From Xenorhabdus koppenhoeferi (GTDB taxonomy: Bacteria; Pseudomonadota; Gammaproteobacteria; Enterobacterales; Enterobacteriaceae): 56,908 nucleotides of DNA. Where the stretch lies: assembly GCF_900116635.1 (NCBI RefSeq), contig NZ_FPBJ01000023.1, positions 1 to 56,908 on the forward strand, in the 5' to 3' direction. Below, piece after piece: positions 1-12,273 of this stretch (the stretch's first letter is position 1; every line of letters starts with the position of its first letter). Below the pieces are notes generated by a model, which was not told where the DNA came from, searched no databases, and saw only the letters and a program-made list of their open reading frames with translations. A program made the translations under genes and the position numbers.

Positions 1-181
1 GGCGGCTGGACGGTCGTCTCTGCTTATGGAAGCTGCGTCAGTCTCGATACTATCGAGCAACGGCTAACGAAATAAGAAGCATCGCCCGATAGGGCCGTGA
101 GAAGTCACCGAGATAAGAGATGCTTAAGCTATGAGGAGGTAGAAGTTTTCTTTGGATAGTATGTTTTCGTTTAAGTGAAAT
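1..181. other. Unassigned sequence left of an IS remnant
   Basis: No convincing gene is visible. All three forward frames are short, and the longest open stretch ends near base 90. Whatever gene or element lay to the left is cut by the window edge. The boundary to the transposase remnant lies near 176-182, where the transposase reading frame is preceded by a TGA. Confidence 0.3.
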
Positions 182-480
182 TTGGCTGTAGACAGTCAGG
201 GTTTTCCTGTCCATTTTAAGCTGTCAGGGGGACAAACACATGACATTAAGCATGCGGAAAGCCTTGTGAATCATTCCCCGGGATCAGATTTTGTGATTGC
301 AGATAAAGGTTATGACAGTGAACTCTTAAGAAAGAGGGTCGCGCAAAAAAAGGCAACCCCCATCATTCCTTCAAGCATTTTCGTGCTATAGCAACGAGAT
401 ACGATAAGTTAGAACGAAATTATGCCAGCATGTTAGCACTGGCGTTTATCATTGTCTGGCTACCTATGTGGTTTGATTGA
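182..480 (+). pseudogene. IS5-type transposase remnant, truncated and internally deleted
   Basis: The first frame (182 to about 366) reads like the middle of an IS5/IS427-type DDE transposase: AVDSQGFPVHF, a Gly-Gly-Gln-Thr-His-Asp segment, and the ADKGYDS motif that normally carries the second catalytic Asp. A second frame from about 370 gives the family's C-terminal stretch, including RAIATRYDKLERN, and stops at 480. The two parts are in different frames and the conserved residues between them are absent, so an internal deletion with frameshift has occurred. The N-terminal half is also missing. It cannot encode an active enzyme. It marks an old insertion beside deaD. The subgroup is inferred from motifs. 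Confidence 0.8.
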
Positions 481-543
481 TTTGTGAACATAAAACATCA
501 ACAGACCCTAATAAAATCAAGCCAATAAGACGTTGACGTATGT

Positions 544-2487
544 TTATACGTTACCATTGCTTTGTTGCTGACGGCGACGAGGCGCACCGCCATTGAAATC
601 ATCGTTGCTGCGGCCACGGAAAGAACTTCTCTCGCCACCACCGCTACGACGTTCGTTGTTAAAACGACGACCGCCATTGTTGCTATTGCCAGCATTATCA
701 CCACGTTGGCCATTGCCGCCGTTGCCGTTTCCACCACGACCACCACCACGACGCTCACGGCGTTCGAATGGTTGCGCATCCCCCATCAACTGCATATTCA
801 GAGGCTTGTTCAGGATGCGAGTGCGGGTAAAGTGCGACAGTAATTCCCCTGGCATTCCTTTTGGCAGCTCAATCGTAGAGTGAGTAGCGAACAGTTTGAT
901 ATTACCGATATAACGGCTACTGATATCGCCTTCGTTTGCAATTGCGCCCACGATGTGACGAACTTCAACGCCATCATCACGACCCACTTCAATGCGGTAC
1001 AGTTCCATATCACCCACGTCACGACGTTCACGACGAGGACGATCACCTCGGTCGCCGCGGTCACCTCTGTCACCTCTGTCGCCGCGGTCACGATCACCAA
1101 AGCTACTGCTATTGCGACGGCGGTCATCACGGTCGTTGAATTCACGACGAGGACGACGAACTGGATCTGGTGGCAGAATAAGTGGGCGCTCACCTTGTGC
1201 CATTTTCAGCAAGGCTGAGGCCAATGTTTCCATGTCCAGCTCTTCATTAGTACCCAGCCTAGACAACAGCGCACGATATTGATCCAAATCGCTGCTTTCC
1301 AGTTGCTGCTGAACGATAGCTGCGAATTTCTCCAGACGACGCTGACTCAGAAGGTCTGCATTTGGCAGCTCAACTTCTGGGATCGTCAGTTTCATAGTGC
1401 GTTCAATGTTACGCAGCAGACGACGTTCGCGGTTTTCAACAAACAACAGAGCACGACCCGCACGACCCGCACGGCCAGTTCGACCGATACGGTGTACATA
1501 AGACTCAGCGTCCATTGGAATATCGTAGTTAACAACCAGGCTGATACGCTCAACATCCAAGCCACGAGCAGCAACATCGGTCGCAATCAGAATGTCCAAG
1601 CGGCCATCTTTCAAACGCTCAAGAGTCTGCTCACGCAGCGCCTGATTCATGTCACCATTAAGCGCCGCAGAGTTGTAACCGCTGCGCTCTAGCGCTTCTG
1701 CTACTTCCAGCGTTGCATTTTTGGTGCGCACAAAAATAATCGCAGCATCAAAATCTTCAGCTTCAAGGAAACGCACCAGTGCTTCATTTTTGCGCACACC
1801 GTAGACAGACCAATAGCTTTGGCTGATGTCAGGACGGTTTGTCACACTGCTCTGAATACGAACTTCCTGAGGATCGTTCATAAAGCGACGGGTAATACGA
1901 CGAATCGCTTCTGGCATAGTCGCAGAGAACAACGCAGTTTGATGCTCAGCAGGGATCTGGCTCATGATGTTTTCAACATCTTCGATAAAGCCCATACGCA
2001 ACATTTCGTCGGCTTCATCCAGTACCAAACCTTTCAGGTTGGACAGGTCCAAAGTTCCACGTTTCAGATGGTCAAGCAGACGACCCGGCGTTCCTACCAC
2101 AACTTGTGGTCCCTGGCGCAATGCGCGTAATTGAACGTCGTAACGTTGTCCACCATAGAGCGCAACTACATTCACATTGCGCATATGTTTGGAAAAATCT
2201 GAACATGCTTCAGCGACCTGTACCGCCAGTTCACGGGTTGGTGCCAACACAAGGATCTGTGGAGCTTTTAGATCCGCATCAATGTTGTTCAGCAAAGGCA
2301 AGCTGAATGCCGCAGTTTTACCACTGCCAGTTTGTGCCATTCCCAGCACATCTCGACCGTTCAGTAGGTGAGGAATACATTGTTGTTGAATAGGAGAAGG
2401 CTTTTCATAGCCCAGGTCTCCCAGTGCAGAAAGAATAGGTGCCGATAAACCTAAATCAGCAAAAGAGATTTCAGTCTCATTGGTCAT
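544..2487 (-). CDS. deaD: ATP-dependent DEAD-box RNA helicase DeaD (CsdA)
   Basis: Cytoplasmic RNA helicase that unwinds structured RNA during 50S assembly and cold-stress mRNA turnover. The 647-residue protein has the Q motif near residues 25-35, Walker A AQTGSGKT at 51-58, DEAD at 157-160, the SAT motif near 193, and the [11 protein letters not shown] motif VI, followed by a DbpA-like RNA-binding domain. Between the core and that domain lies an Arg/Asp/Gly-rich linker with five consecutive Arg-Gly-Asp units, and the tail is Arg/Gly/Asn-rich. I place the start at the ATG at 2487: the five codons upstream (from 2502) contain its GAGG ribosome site, and E. coli DeaD begins at the equivalent residue. 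The gene follows yrbN and nlpI as in E. coli. Identity is not in doubt. Confidence 0.97.
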   Translation of the reverse strand: MTNETEISFADLGLSAPILSALGDLGYEKPSPIQQQCIPHLLNGRDVLGMAQTGSGKTAAFSLPLLNNIDADLKAPQILVLAPTRELAVQVAEACSDFSKHMRNVNVVALYGGQRYDVQLRALRQGPQVVVGTPGRLLDHLKRGTLDLSNLKGLVLDEADEMLRMGFIEDVENIMSQIPAEHQTALFSATMPEAIRRITRRFMNDPQEVRIQSSVTNRPDISQSYWSVYGVRKNEALVRFLEAEDFDAAIIFVRTKNATLEVAEALERSGYNSAALNGDMNQALREQTLERLKDGRLDILIATDVAARGLDVERISLVVNYDIPMDAESYVHRIGRTGRAGRAGRALLFVENRERRLLRNIERTMKLTIPEVELPNADLLSQRRLEKFAAIVQQQLESSDLDQYRALLSRLGTNEELDMETLASALLKMAQGERPLILPPDPVRRPRREFNDRDDRRRNSSSFGDRDRGDRGDRGDRGDRGDRPRRERRDVGDMELYRIEVGRDDGVEVRHIVGAIANEGDISSRYIGNIKLFATHSTIELPKGMPGELLSHFTRTRILNKPLNMQLMGDAQPFERRERRGGGRGGNGNGGNGQRGDNAGNSNNGGRRFNNERRSGGGERSSFRGRSNDDFNGGAPRRRQQQSNGNV

Positions 2488-2557
2488 GTAATGGTGCCTC
2501 ATTAATTGTGGCGGCCAGTCTACATAACACAGTGAAAAAAATTTCTGTCATTTTCAT
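2477..2557 (-). CDS. yrbN: Small protein YrbN
   Basis: A 26-codon reading frame begins at ATG 2557 and ends at TGA 2477-2479, overlapping the first codons of deaD in another frame. The product starts [20 protein letters not shown]. It resembles E. coli YrbN as I recall it: an LCRLAA core, then a Glu-Ala-x-Pro-Leu-His-like ending. The position, between nlpI and deaD and overlapping deaD, is the same as in E. coli. Function is unknown. The overlap suggests that ribosomes finishing yrbN help to load deaD. No strong Shine-Dalgarno is visible before its ATG. Confidence 0.75.
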   Translation of the reverse strand: MKMTEIFFTVLCRLAATINEAPLHDQ

Positions 2558-2657
2558 TTAAAATGTGAACTGGCTCAAATTATGTTATTAAACGAACAAA
2601 CAAGTCCTCACCTCTCAAGATGTGGACTTTAAAATCTGTCGTGAAAATGTTCGTCAG

Positions 2658-3542
2658 CTATTGTTGGTTCGATTCCGATAAATCATCTTGTCTTTGGCCT
2701 AGTAGAGCCAATTCCAACAATGCGTAGCGGTGTTCAACAAAGTTATGGACATTGTTAGCTACCGTCAGCTTGAATAACGCAGCTGCGTTATTCTCATCCC
2801 CCAGACTTAGGTAATATTTACCTAAATAGAAGTCAGTTTCACTGAGATGCTCAGCGAGCGAAGTGTTATCCGCTGAATTCTGTTGCAAACGCCTCATCAA
2901 TGTTTTCTCACTGATTTTGCCCAAATAGAATTCAACAATATTCCAGCCCCATAGCCCCCGGTTCGCTTTGTCAAAACAGTTCGACAAATTAGTCATTGCA
3001 ACCTTAGGATCAATTTTCGCTTCCACAAGGTACAACCACAACGAACGGAAGGGATCATTTGGATCGTCTTGATAAAACGCCTGCAGATCATCCTGCGCCA
3101 ATCGATAGCGGCCACCGTAATACAGTGCAATTCCGCGATTCATTCGCGCGTAGTTGTAAGTTGGATCAAGCTCTAAAACAGAATCAAACGCTTCATAGGC
3201 AGAATCAAAATTACCTGCCTGCGTAAAATAAATTCCTAGATAATTAAAAATTTCAGGAATATCAGGGCGGATAGACAAAGCAACTGAAAAATCATTCTGT
3301 GCCAGTGCCCTCAGCCCGAGGCTATCATACAGCACACCTCGTTCATATAAAAGCTGTGCATACTCATCTTCCGTAAGTGACCGGCTTGCAAGGATTTGTT
3401 CCATGCGAGCCAGAATAACCTCTTGTTGCAATGTTGGTTGTAATGGAATAGCAATAACTTCATTTTTACGCCACCCAGTACTGCTGCATCCCATAAGGAG
3501 AAAAATAGCTGCAACATAGCACCAGCGCAGAAAAGAATTCAT
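2658..3542 (-). CDS. nlpI: Outer-membrane lipoprotein NlpI (TPR adaptor)
   Basis: This 294-residue protein matches the E. coli NlpI length exactly. It has a lipoprotein signal with lipobox Leu-Met-Gly-Cys, so Cys19 would be lipidated. Tetratricopeptide-like helical repeats follow, clearest around residues 60-170 (for example [20 protein letters not shown] and [19 protein letters not shown]). In E. coli NlpI is an outer-membrane adaptor that presents the peptidoglycan hydrolase MepS to the protease Prc and scaffolds other hydrolases. It lies downstream of pnp and upstream of yrbN-deaD on the same strand, the conserved arrangement. Confidence 0.96.
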   Translation of the reverse strand: MNSFLRWCYVAAIFLLMGCSSTGWRKNEVIAIPLQPTLQQEVILARMEQILASRSLTEDEYAQLLYERGVLYDSLGLRALAQNDFSVALSIRPDIPEIFNYLGIYFTQAGNFDSAYEAFDSVLELDPTYNYARMNRGIALYYGGRYRLAQDDLQAFYQDDPNDPFRSLWLYLVEAKIDPKVAMTNLSNCFDKANRGLWGWNIVEFYLGKISEKTLMRRLQQNSADNTSLAEHLSETDFYLGKYYLSLGDENNAAALFKLTVANNVHNFVEHRYALLELALLGQRQDDLSESNQQ

Positions 3543-3631
3543 TTTCCACTCCCGAAGTCAGACACTAATCAGAATGCCCTGTTACTCCACCCACATTGTA
3601 TATTTCAGGCCTCCTGCCTAAAACTCTATTG

Positions 3632-3686
3632 TCCCAATATATTTCAAATTGCAACATTATTGGCCACAATTTGAAATATATTGGGA
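3632..3686. repeat. Perfect 20-bp inverted repeat in the pnp-nlpI gap
   Basis: Bases 3632-3651 are the exact reverse complement of 3667-3686, with a 15-base loop. The arms contain CAATATATTTCAAATTG, which resembles the outer ends of the ERIC elements elsewhere in this window (tatacccaatggatttcaa). It may be a deletion derivative of such an element. Transcribed from pnp, it would form a strong hairpin between pnp and nlpI and could act as a processing or stability element. There is no U-tract. Confidence 0.75.
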
Positions 3687-3729
3687 TAAACGGCGCCCTT
3701 TTTACAGTACGCCGCTCTTTACGTCAAAT

Positions 3730-5865
3730 TTATTCTACTGATGATTCCGGTGATTGTTGCGCTTCAGTAGTGGTTACTGCTTCTTTCATGCTGAGTCGAA
3801 TACGACCTTGACGGTCAATTTCCAGCACTTTCACAGGAACTTCTTGCCCGATTTGCAGATAATCAGTGACTTTCTCTACACGTTTGTCCGCGATCTGAGA
3901 AATATGTACTAGGCCTTCTTTACCACCACCGATGGCAACAAATGCACCAAAATCAACAATACGAGTCACTTTACCAGAATAAATACGGCTAACTTCAACT
4001 TCAGCGGTGATCTCTTCGATGCGTCTGATAGCATGATGCGCTTTGTCACCATCAGTTGCCGCAATCTTCACAGTACCATCATCTTCAATTTCAATAGTAG
4101 TGCCGGTTTCTTCTGTTAATGCACGGATAACAGAACCGCCTTTACCAATTACATCTTTGATCTTGTCTGGATTGATCTTAATGGTATGAATACGTGGTGC
4201 AAACTCAGAGATGTCATTGCGTGGACCCTCGATTGCCTGCTCCATCACGTTCAGAATGTGCAAACGTGCGCCTTTAGCCTGATTCAGCGCAACCTGCATG
4301 ATCTCACGGGTAATGCCTTCAATTTTGATATCCATCTGCAATGCGCTGATACCATCACGGCTACCCGCAACTTTAAAGTCCATATCGCCCAGATGATCTT
4401 CATCACCCAGAATATCAGACAGAACAACAAAGTTTTCTCCTTCTTTCACCAGACCCATCGCGATGCCTGCAACAGCTGCCTTAATTGGCACACCTGCATC
4501 CATCAGTGCTAATGAAGCACCACAGACAGAAGCCATAGAAGAAGAACCGTTGGATTCAGTGATTTCAGACACTACGCGAACGGTATATGGGAATTCATTG
4601 GCACTTGGCATCACAGCTAATACGCCACGTTTCGCCAGACGACCGTGACCAATTTCACGACGTTTGGGTGAACCAACCATACCTGTTTCACCTACAGAAT
4701 ATGGAGGGAAGTTATAATGGAACAGGAAGCGGTCTGTGCGCTCACCCATCAGTTCATCAATAATTTGGGCATCACGCTCTGTACCCAGAGTCGCAGCAAC
4801 CAGTGCCTGCGTTTCACCACGGGTGAACAGGGATGAACCATGAGTACGTGGTAGTACGCCAGTACGAACATCCAGAGCACGAACCATGTCTTTTTCACGA
4901 CCGTCAATACGTGGCTCACCACGCAGGACACGACCACGAACAACGTTTTTCTCCAGAATAGCGAGTACGTCAAGAATTTCTGATTCTTCCAGTTCAACAC
5001 CTTTCTCCGCAGATTCAGCTAAGATGATTGCAGAGACATCTTCTTTGATGGTATTAACCTGAGCGTAACGTTCCTGTTTCTCAGTAATGCGGTAGGCATC
5101 ACCCAGACGGCTCTCAGCCAACTCTACTACGCGCTCATGCAGAGGCTGGTTGGTAGGCTCTGGAGCCCAATCCCATTTTTCTTTACCAACTTCAGCAACC
5201 ATTGCATTGATGTTATCAATAACAATCTGCTGCTGCTCATGACCAAATACAACCGCACCCAGCATTTGCTCTTCGGTCAGTAAATCCGCTTCGGATTCAA
5301 CCATCAATACTGCACTTTCTGTACCCGCAACAACAAGATCCAGACTACTGCTTTTCAATTCGTCGCTAGTTGGGTTCAATACATACTGACCATTGGTATA
5401 ACCAACGCGCGCAGCACCAATTGGGCCATTGAATGGAATGCCAGACAGTGCCAGAGCAGCAGATGCACCAATCATTGCAACGATATCAGGGTTAACCTGT
5501 GGGTTAACAGAAACTACGGTCGCAATGATTTGGACTTCGTTCAGGAAACCTTCTGGGAACAGAGGACGCAGAGGGCGGTCAATCAGGCGGGCAACCAAAG
5601 TTTCACCTTCGCCCGGACGACCTTCACGACGGAAGAAACTTCCTGGGATACGACCAGCAGCGTAAGTACGCTCCTGATAGTTGACAGTCAGGGGGAAGAA
5701 ATCCTGTCCTGCTTTTACTTTTTTCTGGCCAACAACGGTAACGAATACCGCAGTGTCATCCATATTTACCATAACAGCTGCCGTCGCCTGACGAGCCATC
5801 ATGCCGGTTTCGATGGTCACACTGTGCTGACCATACTGGAATTTACGAACAATCGGATTCAGCAA
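3730..5865 (-). CDS. pnp: Polynucleotide phosphorylase (PNPase)
   Basis: 3'-5' phosphorolytic exoribonuclease and degradosome component that releases nucleoside diphosphates from RNA. At 711 residues it equals E. coli PNPase. Two RNase PH-like halves are visible, the second holding the [15 protein letters not shown] active-site region. A KH domain follows (around 552-612, [16 protein letters not shown]), then an S1 domain (around 622-690, [13 protein letters not shown]). The start codon is TTG at 5865, preceded by AAAGGA at good spacing; E. coli pnp also uses TTG. It sits downstream of rpsO behind a terminator and a leader hairpin, consistent with the RNase III-dependent autocontrol known for this gene. 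Confidence 0.98.
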   Translation of the reverse strand: MLNPIVRKFQYGQHSVTIETGMMARQATAAVMVNMDDTAVFVTVVGQKKVKAGQDFFPLTVNYQERTYAAGRIPGSFFRREGRPGEGETLVARLIDRPLRPLFPEGFLNEVQIIATVVSVNPQVNPDIVAMIGASAALALSGIPFNGPIGAARVGYTNGQYVLNPTSDELKSSSLDLVVAGTESAVLMVESEADLLTEEQMLGAVVFGHEQQQIVIDNINAMVAEVGKEKWDWAPEPTNQPLHERVVELAESRLGDAYRITEKQERYAQVNTIKEDVSAIILAESAEKGVELEESEILDVLAILEKNVVRGRVLRGEPRIDGREKDMVRALDVRTGVLPRTHGSSLFTRGETQALVAATLGTERDAQIIDELMGERTDRFLFHYNFPPYSVGETGMVGSPKRREIGHGRLAKRGVLAVMPSANEFPYTVRVVSEITESNGSSSMASVCGASLALMDAGVPIKAAVAGIAMGLVKEGENFVVLSDILGDEDHLGDMDFKVAGSRDGISALQMDIKIEGITREIMQVALNQAKGARLHILNVMEQAIEGPRNDISEFAPRIHTIKINPDKIKDVIGKGGSVIRALTEETGTTIEIEDDGTVKIAATDGDKAHHAIRRIEEITAEVEVSRIYSGKVTRIVDFGAFVAIGGGKEGLVHISQIADKRVEKVTDYLQIGQEVPVKVLEIDRQGRIRLSMKEAVTTTEAQQSPESSVE

Positions 5866-5885
5866 AATAATTTTCCTTTGTTAGT

Positions 5886-5909
5886 GTTGCCGGGCTTTAA
5901 GCCAGCAAC
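5886..5909 (-). promoter_or_regulatory. pnp leader stem-loop (probable RNase III autoregulatory site)
   Basis: GTTGC at 5886-5890 pairs with GCAAC at 5905-5909, and GGCTT at 5893-5897 with AAGCC at 5899-5903, giving an interrupted hairpin about 20 bases before the pnp start. In E. coli the pnp leader forms a double-stranded stem that RNase III cuts, letting PNPase repress its own translation. Position and shape fit; function here is inferred. Confidence 0.5.
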
Positions 5910-6087
5910 AATGGATTGTCTCTTCTTGCTACACCCTCACGACTAATGACAGTTCTTACTCTTTTAAGGACTCTCATTAGCCGCGCGAGTCACTGCAGCG
6001 GAAGAAGTTCAAACTTTAGAAACGAATATGACGTCTGTTAATTCGGTTTTCTAGAAGAAAAGGGGCCCGATTAGGCCCCTTTTCTCT
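5910..6087 (+). ncRNA. Possible SraG-type sRNA between pnp and rpsO
   Basis: In E. coli and Yersinia the pnp-rpsO gap encodes the small RNA SraG, transcribed opposite to pnp. This 234-bp gap ends on the plus strand in a strong hairpin (6058-6083) followed by TTTTCTCTG, which would serve a plus-strand transcript. I cannot show a promoter or sequence homology, and the exact ends are guesses. Confidence 0.3.
6058..6083. terminator. Terminator between rpsO and pnp
   Basis: AAAAGGGGCC at 6058-6067 pairs with GGCCCCTTTT at 6074-6083 around a six-base loop. The flanking A and T runs make it usable on both strands. For rpsO it is the equivalent of the E. coli t1 terminator just after the gene. Confidence 0.9.
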
Positions 6088-6099
6088 GAAACTCATCGA

Positions 6100-6369
6100 T
6101 TAGCGACGCAGACCCAGACGCTCAATCAGCGCTGTATAGCTAGCTAAATCTTTACGCTTCAGGTAGTTCAGTAGCTTACGACGCTGTGCAACCTTTCTCA
6201 ACAGACCACGACGACTATGATGATCTTTTTTGTGTTCGGAAAAGTGGCCTTGCAGATGATTGATATCTTTAGTCAGCAGTGCGATCTGAACTTCGCTGGA
6301 ACCACTGTCGTTAGCGCCACGGCCAAATTCAGCGATAATTTGCGCTTTTGCAGCAGTACTTAGAGACAT
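6100..6369 (-). CDS. rpsO: 30S ribosomal protein S15
   Basis: Primary 16S rRNA-binding protein of the 30S platform. The protein has 89 residues, the standard length, and starts [16 protein letters not shown]. It keeps the [12 protein letters not shown] rRNA-binding segment and ends [13 protein letters not shown] ribosome site precedes ATG 6369. It lies between truB and pnp as in E. coli, where S15 represses its own translation through a leader pseudoknot; I did not try to fold the equivalent here. Confidence 0.98.
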   Translation of the reverse strand: MSLSTAAKAQIIAEFGRGANDSGSSEVQIALLTKDINHLQGHFSEHKKDHHSRRGLLRKVAQRRKLLNYLKRKDLASYTALIERLGLRR

Positions 6370-6559
6370 AGTATAACTCCAAATGTGTAATTTAAAATGA
6401 CGAGTGCCGATCTCTAATTCAGCAACTCATATATAGACGCGGTATTCTACGCTGCAAATAGGTGAAGCGCAAGACAGCACATTCATTGCCATCCATTACT
6501 TTTACACAATTTACCTGCTTACCTGTTACCTGCTTTAAATTCCTTGTCAGTTACGATCC

Positions 6560-7507
6560 TTATTCAATTTCAGCTTCAACAACCAGACGGCGCGGGGCTA
6601 CCAGCCCATCATCATCAATCACCGCAATGCCGATGAATTTATTTTCATCTCCTTCAGTGATACGCACCCATTCACCCGAAGCCAAATTGTGCTTGCTTCG
6701 AACAGGCTGCCCCTGCTTAAAATAAGACGCAACCACAGATGCTAAATGGATCACCGGAAAATGAACAACTGTGGTATCCATTGGCAGCAGCAATGGATCA
6801 AGCAGTTTCCCAGCTTCAATCTCTTGATCTTCAGCCTGTTGTTTCAACTCATATAACTGTTCCAGCGTTACCATTCTCTGATTAGGGTAATTAGCAACCT
6901 GCAAACGACGCAGGTAAATTACATGAGCGCCACAGCCCAAAAGTTCACCTAAATCATCAGTAATAGTACGGATGTATGTTCCTTTGGAACAGTGTATTTC
7001 TAATTCCAACTCATTCTCTTCCCAGCGAATGAATTGCAATTCATAAACAGTAATAGGACGCGCTTCCCGATCAACTTCAATTCCCTGACGGGCATATTCG
7101 TACAGCGGTTTTCCCTGATACTTCAATGCAGAATACATAGAAGGAATCTGCATGGTATCACCGCGGAACGTGTCCAATGCAGCATCAAGCTGAGATTGGG
7201 TGATCTGCACTGCACGCTCACTAATGATGGTACCATGTGAATCCGAAGTATCCGTACGCTGCCCCAAGCGGGCAACCACACGATAGCGTTTGTCAGAATC
7301 CAGCAAGAATTGGGAAAATTTGGTCGCTTCGCCAAGGCAAATCGGCAGCATACCTGTTGCCAGCGGATCCAGTGCACCAGTGTGCCCTGCCTTGCTGGCA
7401 TTGAAAATCCGCCTTACTTTCTGTAACGCATCATTGGAGGAAATATCCTGCGGCTTATCCAGCAACAGTACACCGTGTATTGCACGGCCTCTACGACGGC
7501 GGCCCAT
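6560..7507 (-). CDS. truB: tRNA pseudouridine-55 synthase TruB
   Basis: Isomerises U55 to pseudouridine in the T-loop of tRNAs. The 315-residue protein has [26 protein letters not shown], which holds the catalytic Asp in the GALDPLATG motif, then the KRYRV and GTYIRT signatures and a C-terminal PUA-like domain (about 250-312). The likely start is ATG 7507, which overlaps the rbfA stop in a TGATG arrangement; a GTG at 7510 is also possible. The overlap implies translational coupling to rbfA. Confidence 0.96.
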   Translation of the reverse strand: MGRRRRGRAIHGVLLLDKPQDISSNDALQKVRRIFNASKAGHTGALDPLATGMLPICLGEATKFSQFLLDSDKRYRVVARLGQRTDTSDSHGTIISERAVQITQSQLDAALDTFRGDTMQIPSMYSALKYQGKPLYEYARQGIEVDREARPITVYELQFIRWEENELELEIHCSKGTYIRTITDDLGELLGCGAHVIYLRRLQVANYPNQRMVTLEQLYELKQQAEDQEIEAGKLLDPLLLPMDTTVVHFPVIHLASVVASYFKQGQPVRSKHNLASGEWVRITEGDENKFIGIAVIDDDGLVAPRRLVVEAEIE

Positions 7508-7917
7508 CACTTTTCCTCGTTGTGATCCGTAGATGCACGACGCTGTTCATCATTTTTCACAACGTTGCTGACCAAGTTCGACATGCGCATCCCTTCCACC
7601 AGAGAACTGTCATAAGAAAAAGTCAATTCAGGGATGACCCGCAGGCGCATTGCCTTACCCAGCAAAGAACGAATAAAACCAGAAGCTTCGTTCAACGCTT
7701 TGATACCCTCTTTGACTCGATCTGAATCATGTCCATCTACCAATACATTCAGAAAGGTCACAAATACTTTGGCATAAGCCAGATCACGGGAAACTTCAAC
7801 ACCAGAAACGGTTGCCATTCCGATACGGGGATCTTTGACTTCGCGCTGTAAAATGATGGCAATCTCTTTTTGCATTTCCTGTGCAACGCGCTGAGTACGA
7901 CTGAATTCTCTTGCCAT
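7507..7917 (-). CDS. rbfA: 30S ribosome-binding factor A
   Basis: KH-like factor that binds late 30S precursors near the 16S 5' end and is needed for growth in the cold. The product from ATG 7917 begins [19 protein letters not shown] and is 136 residues long, near the E. coli length of 133. That ATG has AGGAGA seven bases upstream; an in-frame extension to 7959 has no such support. It is read between infB and truB in the nusA-infB operon and overlaps truB. A GC-rich hairpin lies just upstream of its ribosome site. Confidence 0.96.
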   Translation of the reverse strand: MAREFSRTQRVAQEMQKEIAIILQREVKDPRIGMATVSGVEVSRDLAYAKVFVTFLNVLVDGHDSDRVKEGIKALNEASGFIRSLLGKAMRLRVIPELTFSYDSSLVEGMRMSNLVSNVVKNDEQRRASTDHNEEK

Positions 7918-7936
7918 TGTTATATCTCCTGACATT

Positions 7937-7959
7937 TTGGGGGGCATTAAGCCCCCCAA
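7937..7959 (-). promoter_or_regulatory. GC-rich hairpin in the infB-rbfA gap
   Basis: TTGGGGGGC (7937-7945) pairs with GCCCCCCAA (7951-7959) over a five-base loop, about 12 bases before the rbfA Shine-Dalgarno. On the transcribed strand it is followed by AAAATG rather than U residues, so it is not a standard terminator. It more likely marks mRNA processing or protection of the infB end. Confidence 0.6.
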
Positions 7960-7994
7960 GAATGGAATGAATCTATTGGGTATAGATAACGGTA

Positions 7995-10718
7995 TTAATC
8001 GATGGAGCGTTTTACTTCAATCACTTCAAAGACTTCAATCATGTCACCAACGCGGACATCATTGTAGTTCTTCACGCCAATACCACATTCCATACCATTA
8101 CGGACTTCGTTAACGTCATCCTTAAAGCGACGCAGGGATTCCAACTCACCTTCGTAAATCACCACGTTGTCACGCAGGACACGGATCGGGTTATTACGTT
8201 TGATGATACCTTCGGTCACCATACAACCAGCGATTGCACCAAATTTCGGTGACTTAAATACGTCACGAACTTCGGCAAGACCCATGATCTGCTGTTTGAA
8301 TTCTGGAGCCAGCATACCGCTCATCGCCTGTTTGATTTCATCAATCAAACTATAGATAACGGAGTAATAACGTAGATCCAAGCTTTCATTTTCAATAATG
8401 CGACGTGCAGAAGCATCAGCACGAACATTGAAGCCCAGAATAATTGCATTAGAAGCTGCTGCCAGAGTTGCATCAGTTTCAGTAATGCCGCCCACGCCAG
8501 AACCGATGATTTTCACTTTCACTTCATCAGTAGACAGTTTCAGCAATGAGTCACAAATTGCTTCGCATGTACCCTGAACGTCAGTTTTCAGAACGATATT
8601 CAGTTCAGATGCCTTGCCTTCTTCCATGTTAGCAAACATGTTTTCCAGCTTAGATTTCTGCTGACGAGCCAATTTCACTTCACGGAATTTACCCTGACGG
8701 TACAGAGCCACTTCACGTGCTTTTTTCTCGTCACGAACAACAGTCGCTTCATCACCCGCAGACGGAACATTGGACAAGCCCAAGATTTCCACTGGCATAG
8801 ATGGACCAGCAGATGCCACTTCACGACCAAGTTCGTTACGCATCGCGCGGATACGGCCATATTCGAAGCCGCACAAGACAATGTCACCCTTGTTCAGGGT
8901 ACCAGACTGAACCAGAATGGTCGCAACTGGGCCACGGCCTTTATCCAAGAAGGATTCGATAACCACACCATTTGCCATACCGGTACATACGGCTTGCAGT
9001 TCAAGAACCTCAGCCTGAAGCAGAATTGCCTCCAGCAGTTCATCAATGCCAATACCTGCTTTAGCAGAAACGTTGATGAACTGAGTTTCACCGCCCCATT
9101 CTTCAGAAATGATGCCGTACTGTGAAAGTTCATTCTTAACGCGATCAGGATCTGCCTCTGGCTTATCGATTTTGTTCACTGCAACAACAACAGGAACGCT
9201 GGCCGCTTTAGCATGCTGAATAGCTTCTATAGTCTGAGGCATCACGCCATCATCCGCAGCCACAACCAGAACTACGATATCTGTTGCTTTAGCACCACGA
9301 GCACGCATGGAAGTAAAAGCAGCATGGCCTGGAGTATCCAGGAAGGTAATCATGCCTTTTTCAGTTTTCACATGATACGCACCAATGTGCTGGGTAATGC
9401 CACCCGCTTCTCCGGAAGCCACTTTAGTGGAACGGATATAGTCCAGCAGGGAGGTTTTACCGTGGTCAACGTGACCCATGATGGTGACAACTGGCGCACG
9501 AGATTCAGCCTGTGTCTCGCCAGTATCACGATCACTCATCAGCGCTTCTTCCAGCTCGTTTTCACGGCGCAAGATAACTTTATGCCCCATTTCTTCGGCA
9601 ACTACTTGTGCAGTCTCCTGATCAATGACTTGGTTGATGGTCACCATAGCACCCATCTTCATCATCGTTTTAATGACTTGGGAACCTTTAACCGCCATTT
9701 TGTTAGCCAGTTCAGCGACAGTGATTGTCTCACCAATCACGACATCACGGTTAACGGCTACGACAGGTTTGGTGAAGCTTTGCTGTAAGGTACTCGGCTT
9801 ACGCTGTTTGCCTTTATTACGGCCTACTGCGCGGGCTTCTTCTCGATCAGCTTTCGATTCAGAATGCTTATTATTTTTCTTCTGGCGGGCAGCTTTGCCA
9901 CTACGAGTGCGGGAACGGCGATCGCCTTCAACTTTGGCGTCATTTTCATCTTCCGCGTCACGGGCGTAACGGGAAGTTGTTACATGGTAGTCACTGCTGT
10001 CACTAGCCTCAGAGTCATTAGACCATTTGTCTTTATTTTCTTCTGCCATTCGACGTGCTTCTTCTGCAACACGTTTAGCTTCCTCTTCAACCTTACGGCG
10101 CACTTCTTCTTCAGCTTTGCGTTTTAAATCCGCTGCTTCAGCTTCACGACGCGCTTTTTCATTTTGCGCGGCAGATTCAGTCTGAACTGATTTTTGTTTA
10201 TTTTCGGTATGTTGCTTAGTCACTTTTTCTTTTTCCGCCGCCTCACGTTGAGGCAATTCAGTCTCTTCACGCTTGGCTTTTTCTTCTGCTTCACGTTTAG
10301 CTTGCTCTTCCGCGAATTCTTTCGCTTCAACTTCAAGCCGCGCCTTCTCTTCTACCTCGCGCCGAGCTTGCTCTTCCGCTTCACGCTTCGCCTGTTCTTC
10401 CGCTGTAGTTTGTTCAACTGCATCGCGGTTTACATATGTGCGTTTTTTGCGGACTTCAATCGCTACCGATTTACTTTTGCCACCGGTGCCAGGAACGTTT
10501 AGTGTACTACGCGTTTTACGCTGTAGTGTTAATTTACCTGGCTGACCGCCAGAACCGCCTTGTTCACGGTTCAAATGGGCCAGCAAAGATTCTTTTTCTT
10601 TCTGGGAAACAGAGTCAGTTGCGGTTTTCTGAATGCCAGCGTCAGAAAATTGCTGGATTAGACGCTCTACCGATGTCTGGATCTCTTCTGCCAGTAGTTT
10701 TACGGTTACCTCTGTCAT
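7995..10718 (-). CDS. infB: Translation initiation factor IF-2
   Basis: GTPase that delivers initiator fMet-tRNA to the 30S subunit and promotes 50S joining. Length is 907 residues (E. coli 890). Domains in order: an N-terminal IF2_N domain (1-55); a long charged Glu/Ala/Lys/Arg-rich linker with repeated [10 protein letters not shown]-like units (about 100-235); a second IF2_N domain (about 330-390); the G domain with GHVDHGKT near 413-420, DTPGH and NKID; then domain II, domain III and the fMet-tRNA-binding C domain. Start ATG 10718 matches the E. coli N-terminus. It lies 25 bases after nusA. In E. coli internal starts yield shorter IF2 forms; I did not assign them here. Confidence 0.98.
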   Translation of the reverse strand: MTEVTVKLLAEEIQTSVERLIQQFSDAGIQKTATDSVSQKEKESLLAHLNREQGGSGGQPGKLTLQRKTRSTLNVPGTGGKSKSVAIEVRKKRTYVNRDAVEQTTAEEQAKREAEEQARREVEEKARLEVEAKEFAEEQAKREAEEKAKREETELPQREAAEKEKVTKQHTENKQKSVQTESAAQNEKARREAEAADLKRKAEEEVRRKVEEEAKRVAEEARRMAEENKDKWSNDSEASDSSDYHVTTSRYARDAEDENDAKVEGDRRSRTRSGKAARQKKNNKHSESKADREEARAVGRNKGKQRKPSTLQQSFTKPVVAVNRDVVIGETITVAELANKMAVKGSQVIKTMMKMGAMVTINQVIDQETAQVVAEEMGHKVILRRENELEEALMSDRDTGETQAESRAPVVTIMGHVDHGKTSLLDYIRSTKVASGEAGGITQHIGAYHVKTEKGMITFLDTPGHAAFTSMRARGAKATDIVVLVVAADDGVMPQTIEAIQHAKAASVPVVVAVNKIDKPEADPDRVKNELSQYGIISEEWGGETQFINVSAKAGIGIDELLEAILLQAEVLELQAVCTGMANGVVIESFLDKGRGPVATILVQSGTLNKGDIVLCGFEYGRIRAMRNELGREVASAGPSMPVEILGLSNVPSAGDEATVVRDEKKAREVALYRQGKFREVKLARQQKSKLENMFANMEEGKASELNIVLKTDVQGTCEAICDSLLKLSTDEVKVKIIGSGVGGITETDATLAAASNAIILGFNVRADASARRIIENESLDLRYYSVIYSLIDEIKQAMSGMLAPEFKQQIMGLAEVRDVFKSPKFGAIAGCMVTEGIIKRNNPIRVLRDNVVIYEGELESLRRFKDDVNEVRNGMECGIGVKNYNDVRVGDMIEVFEVIEVKRSID

Positions 10719-10743
10719 TCTGTTCCTTCCTGCTACAGTTTAT

Positions 10744-12273
<1,530 letters not shown>

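Noticed and set aside
498-1218. Several long frames on both strands opposite or out of frame with the deaD 3' end
   Set aside because: They arise from the low-complexity Arg/Gly-rich codons of deaD and have repetitive, unnatural compositions.
7966-7990. ATTGGGTATAGATA-like motif as another ERIC remnant between rbfA and infB
   Set aside because: Only about ten bases resemble an ERIC end; chance cannot be excluded.
9213-9788. 191-codon plus-strand frame inside infB
   Set aside because: Antisense to the conserved IF-2 G domain, no ribosome site, no family resemblance.
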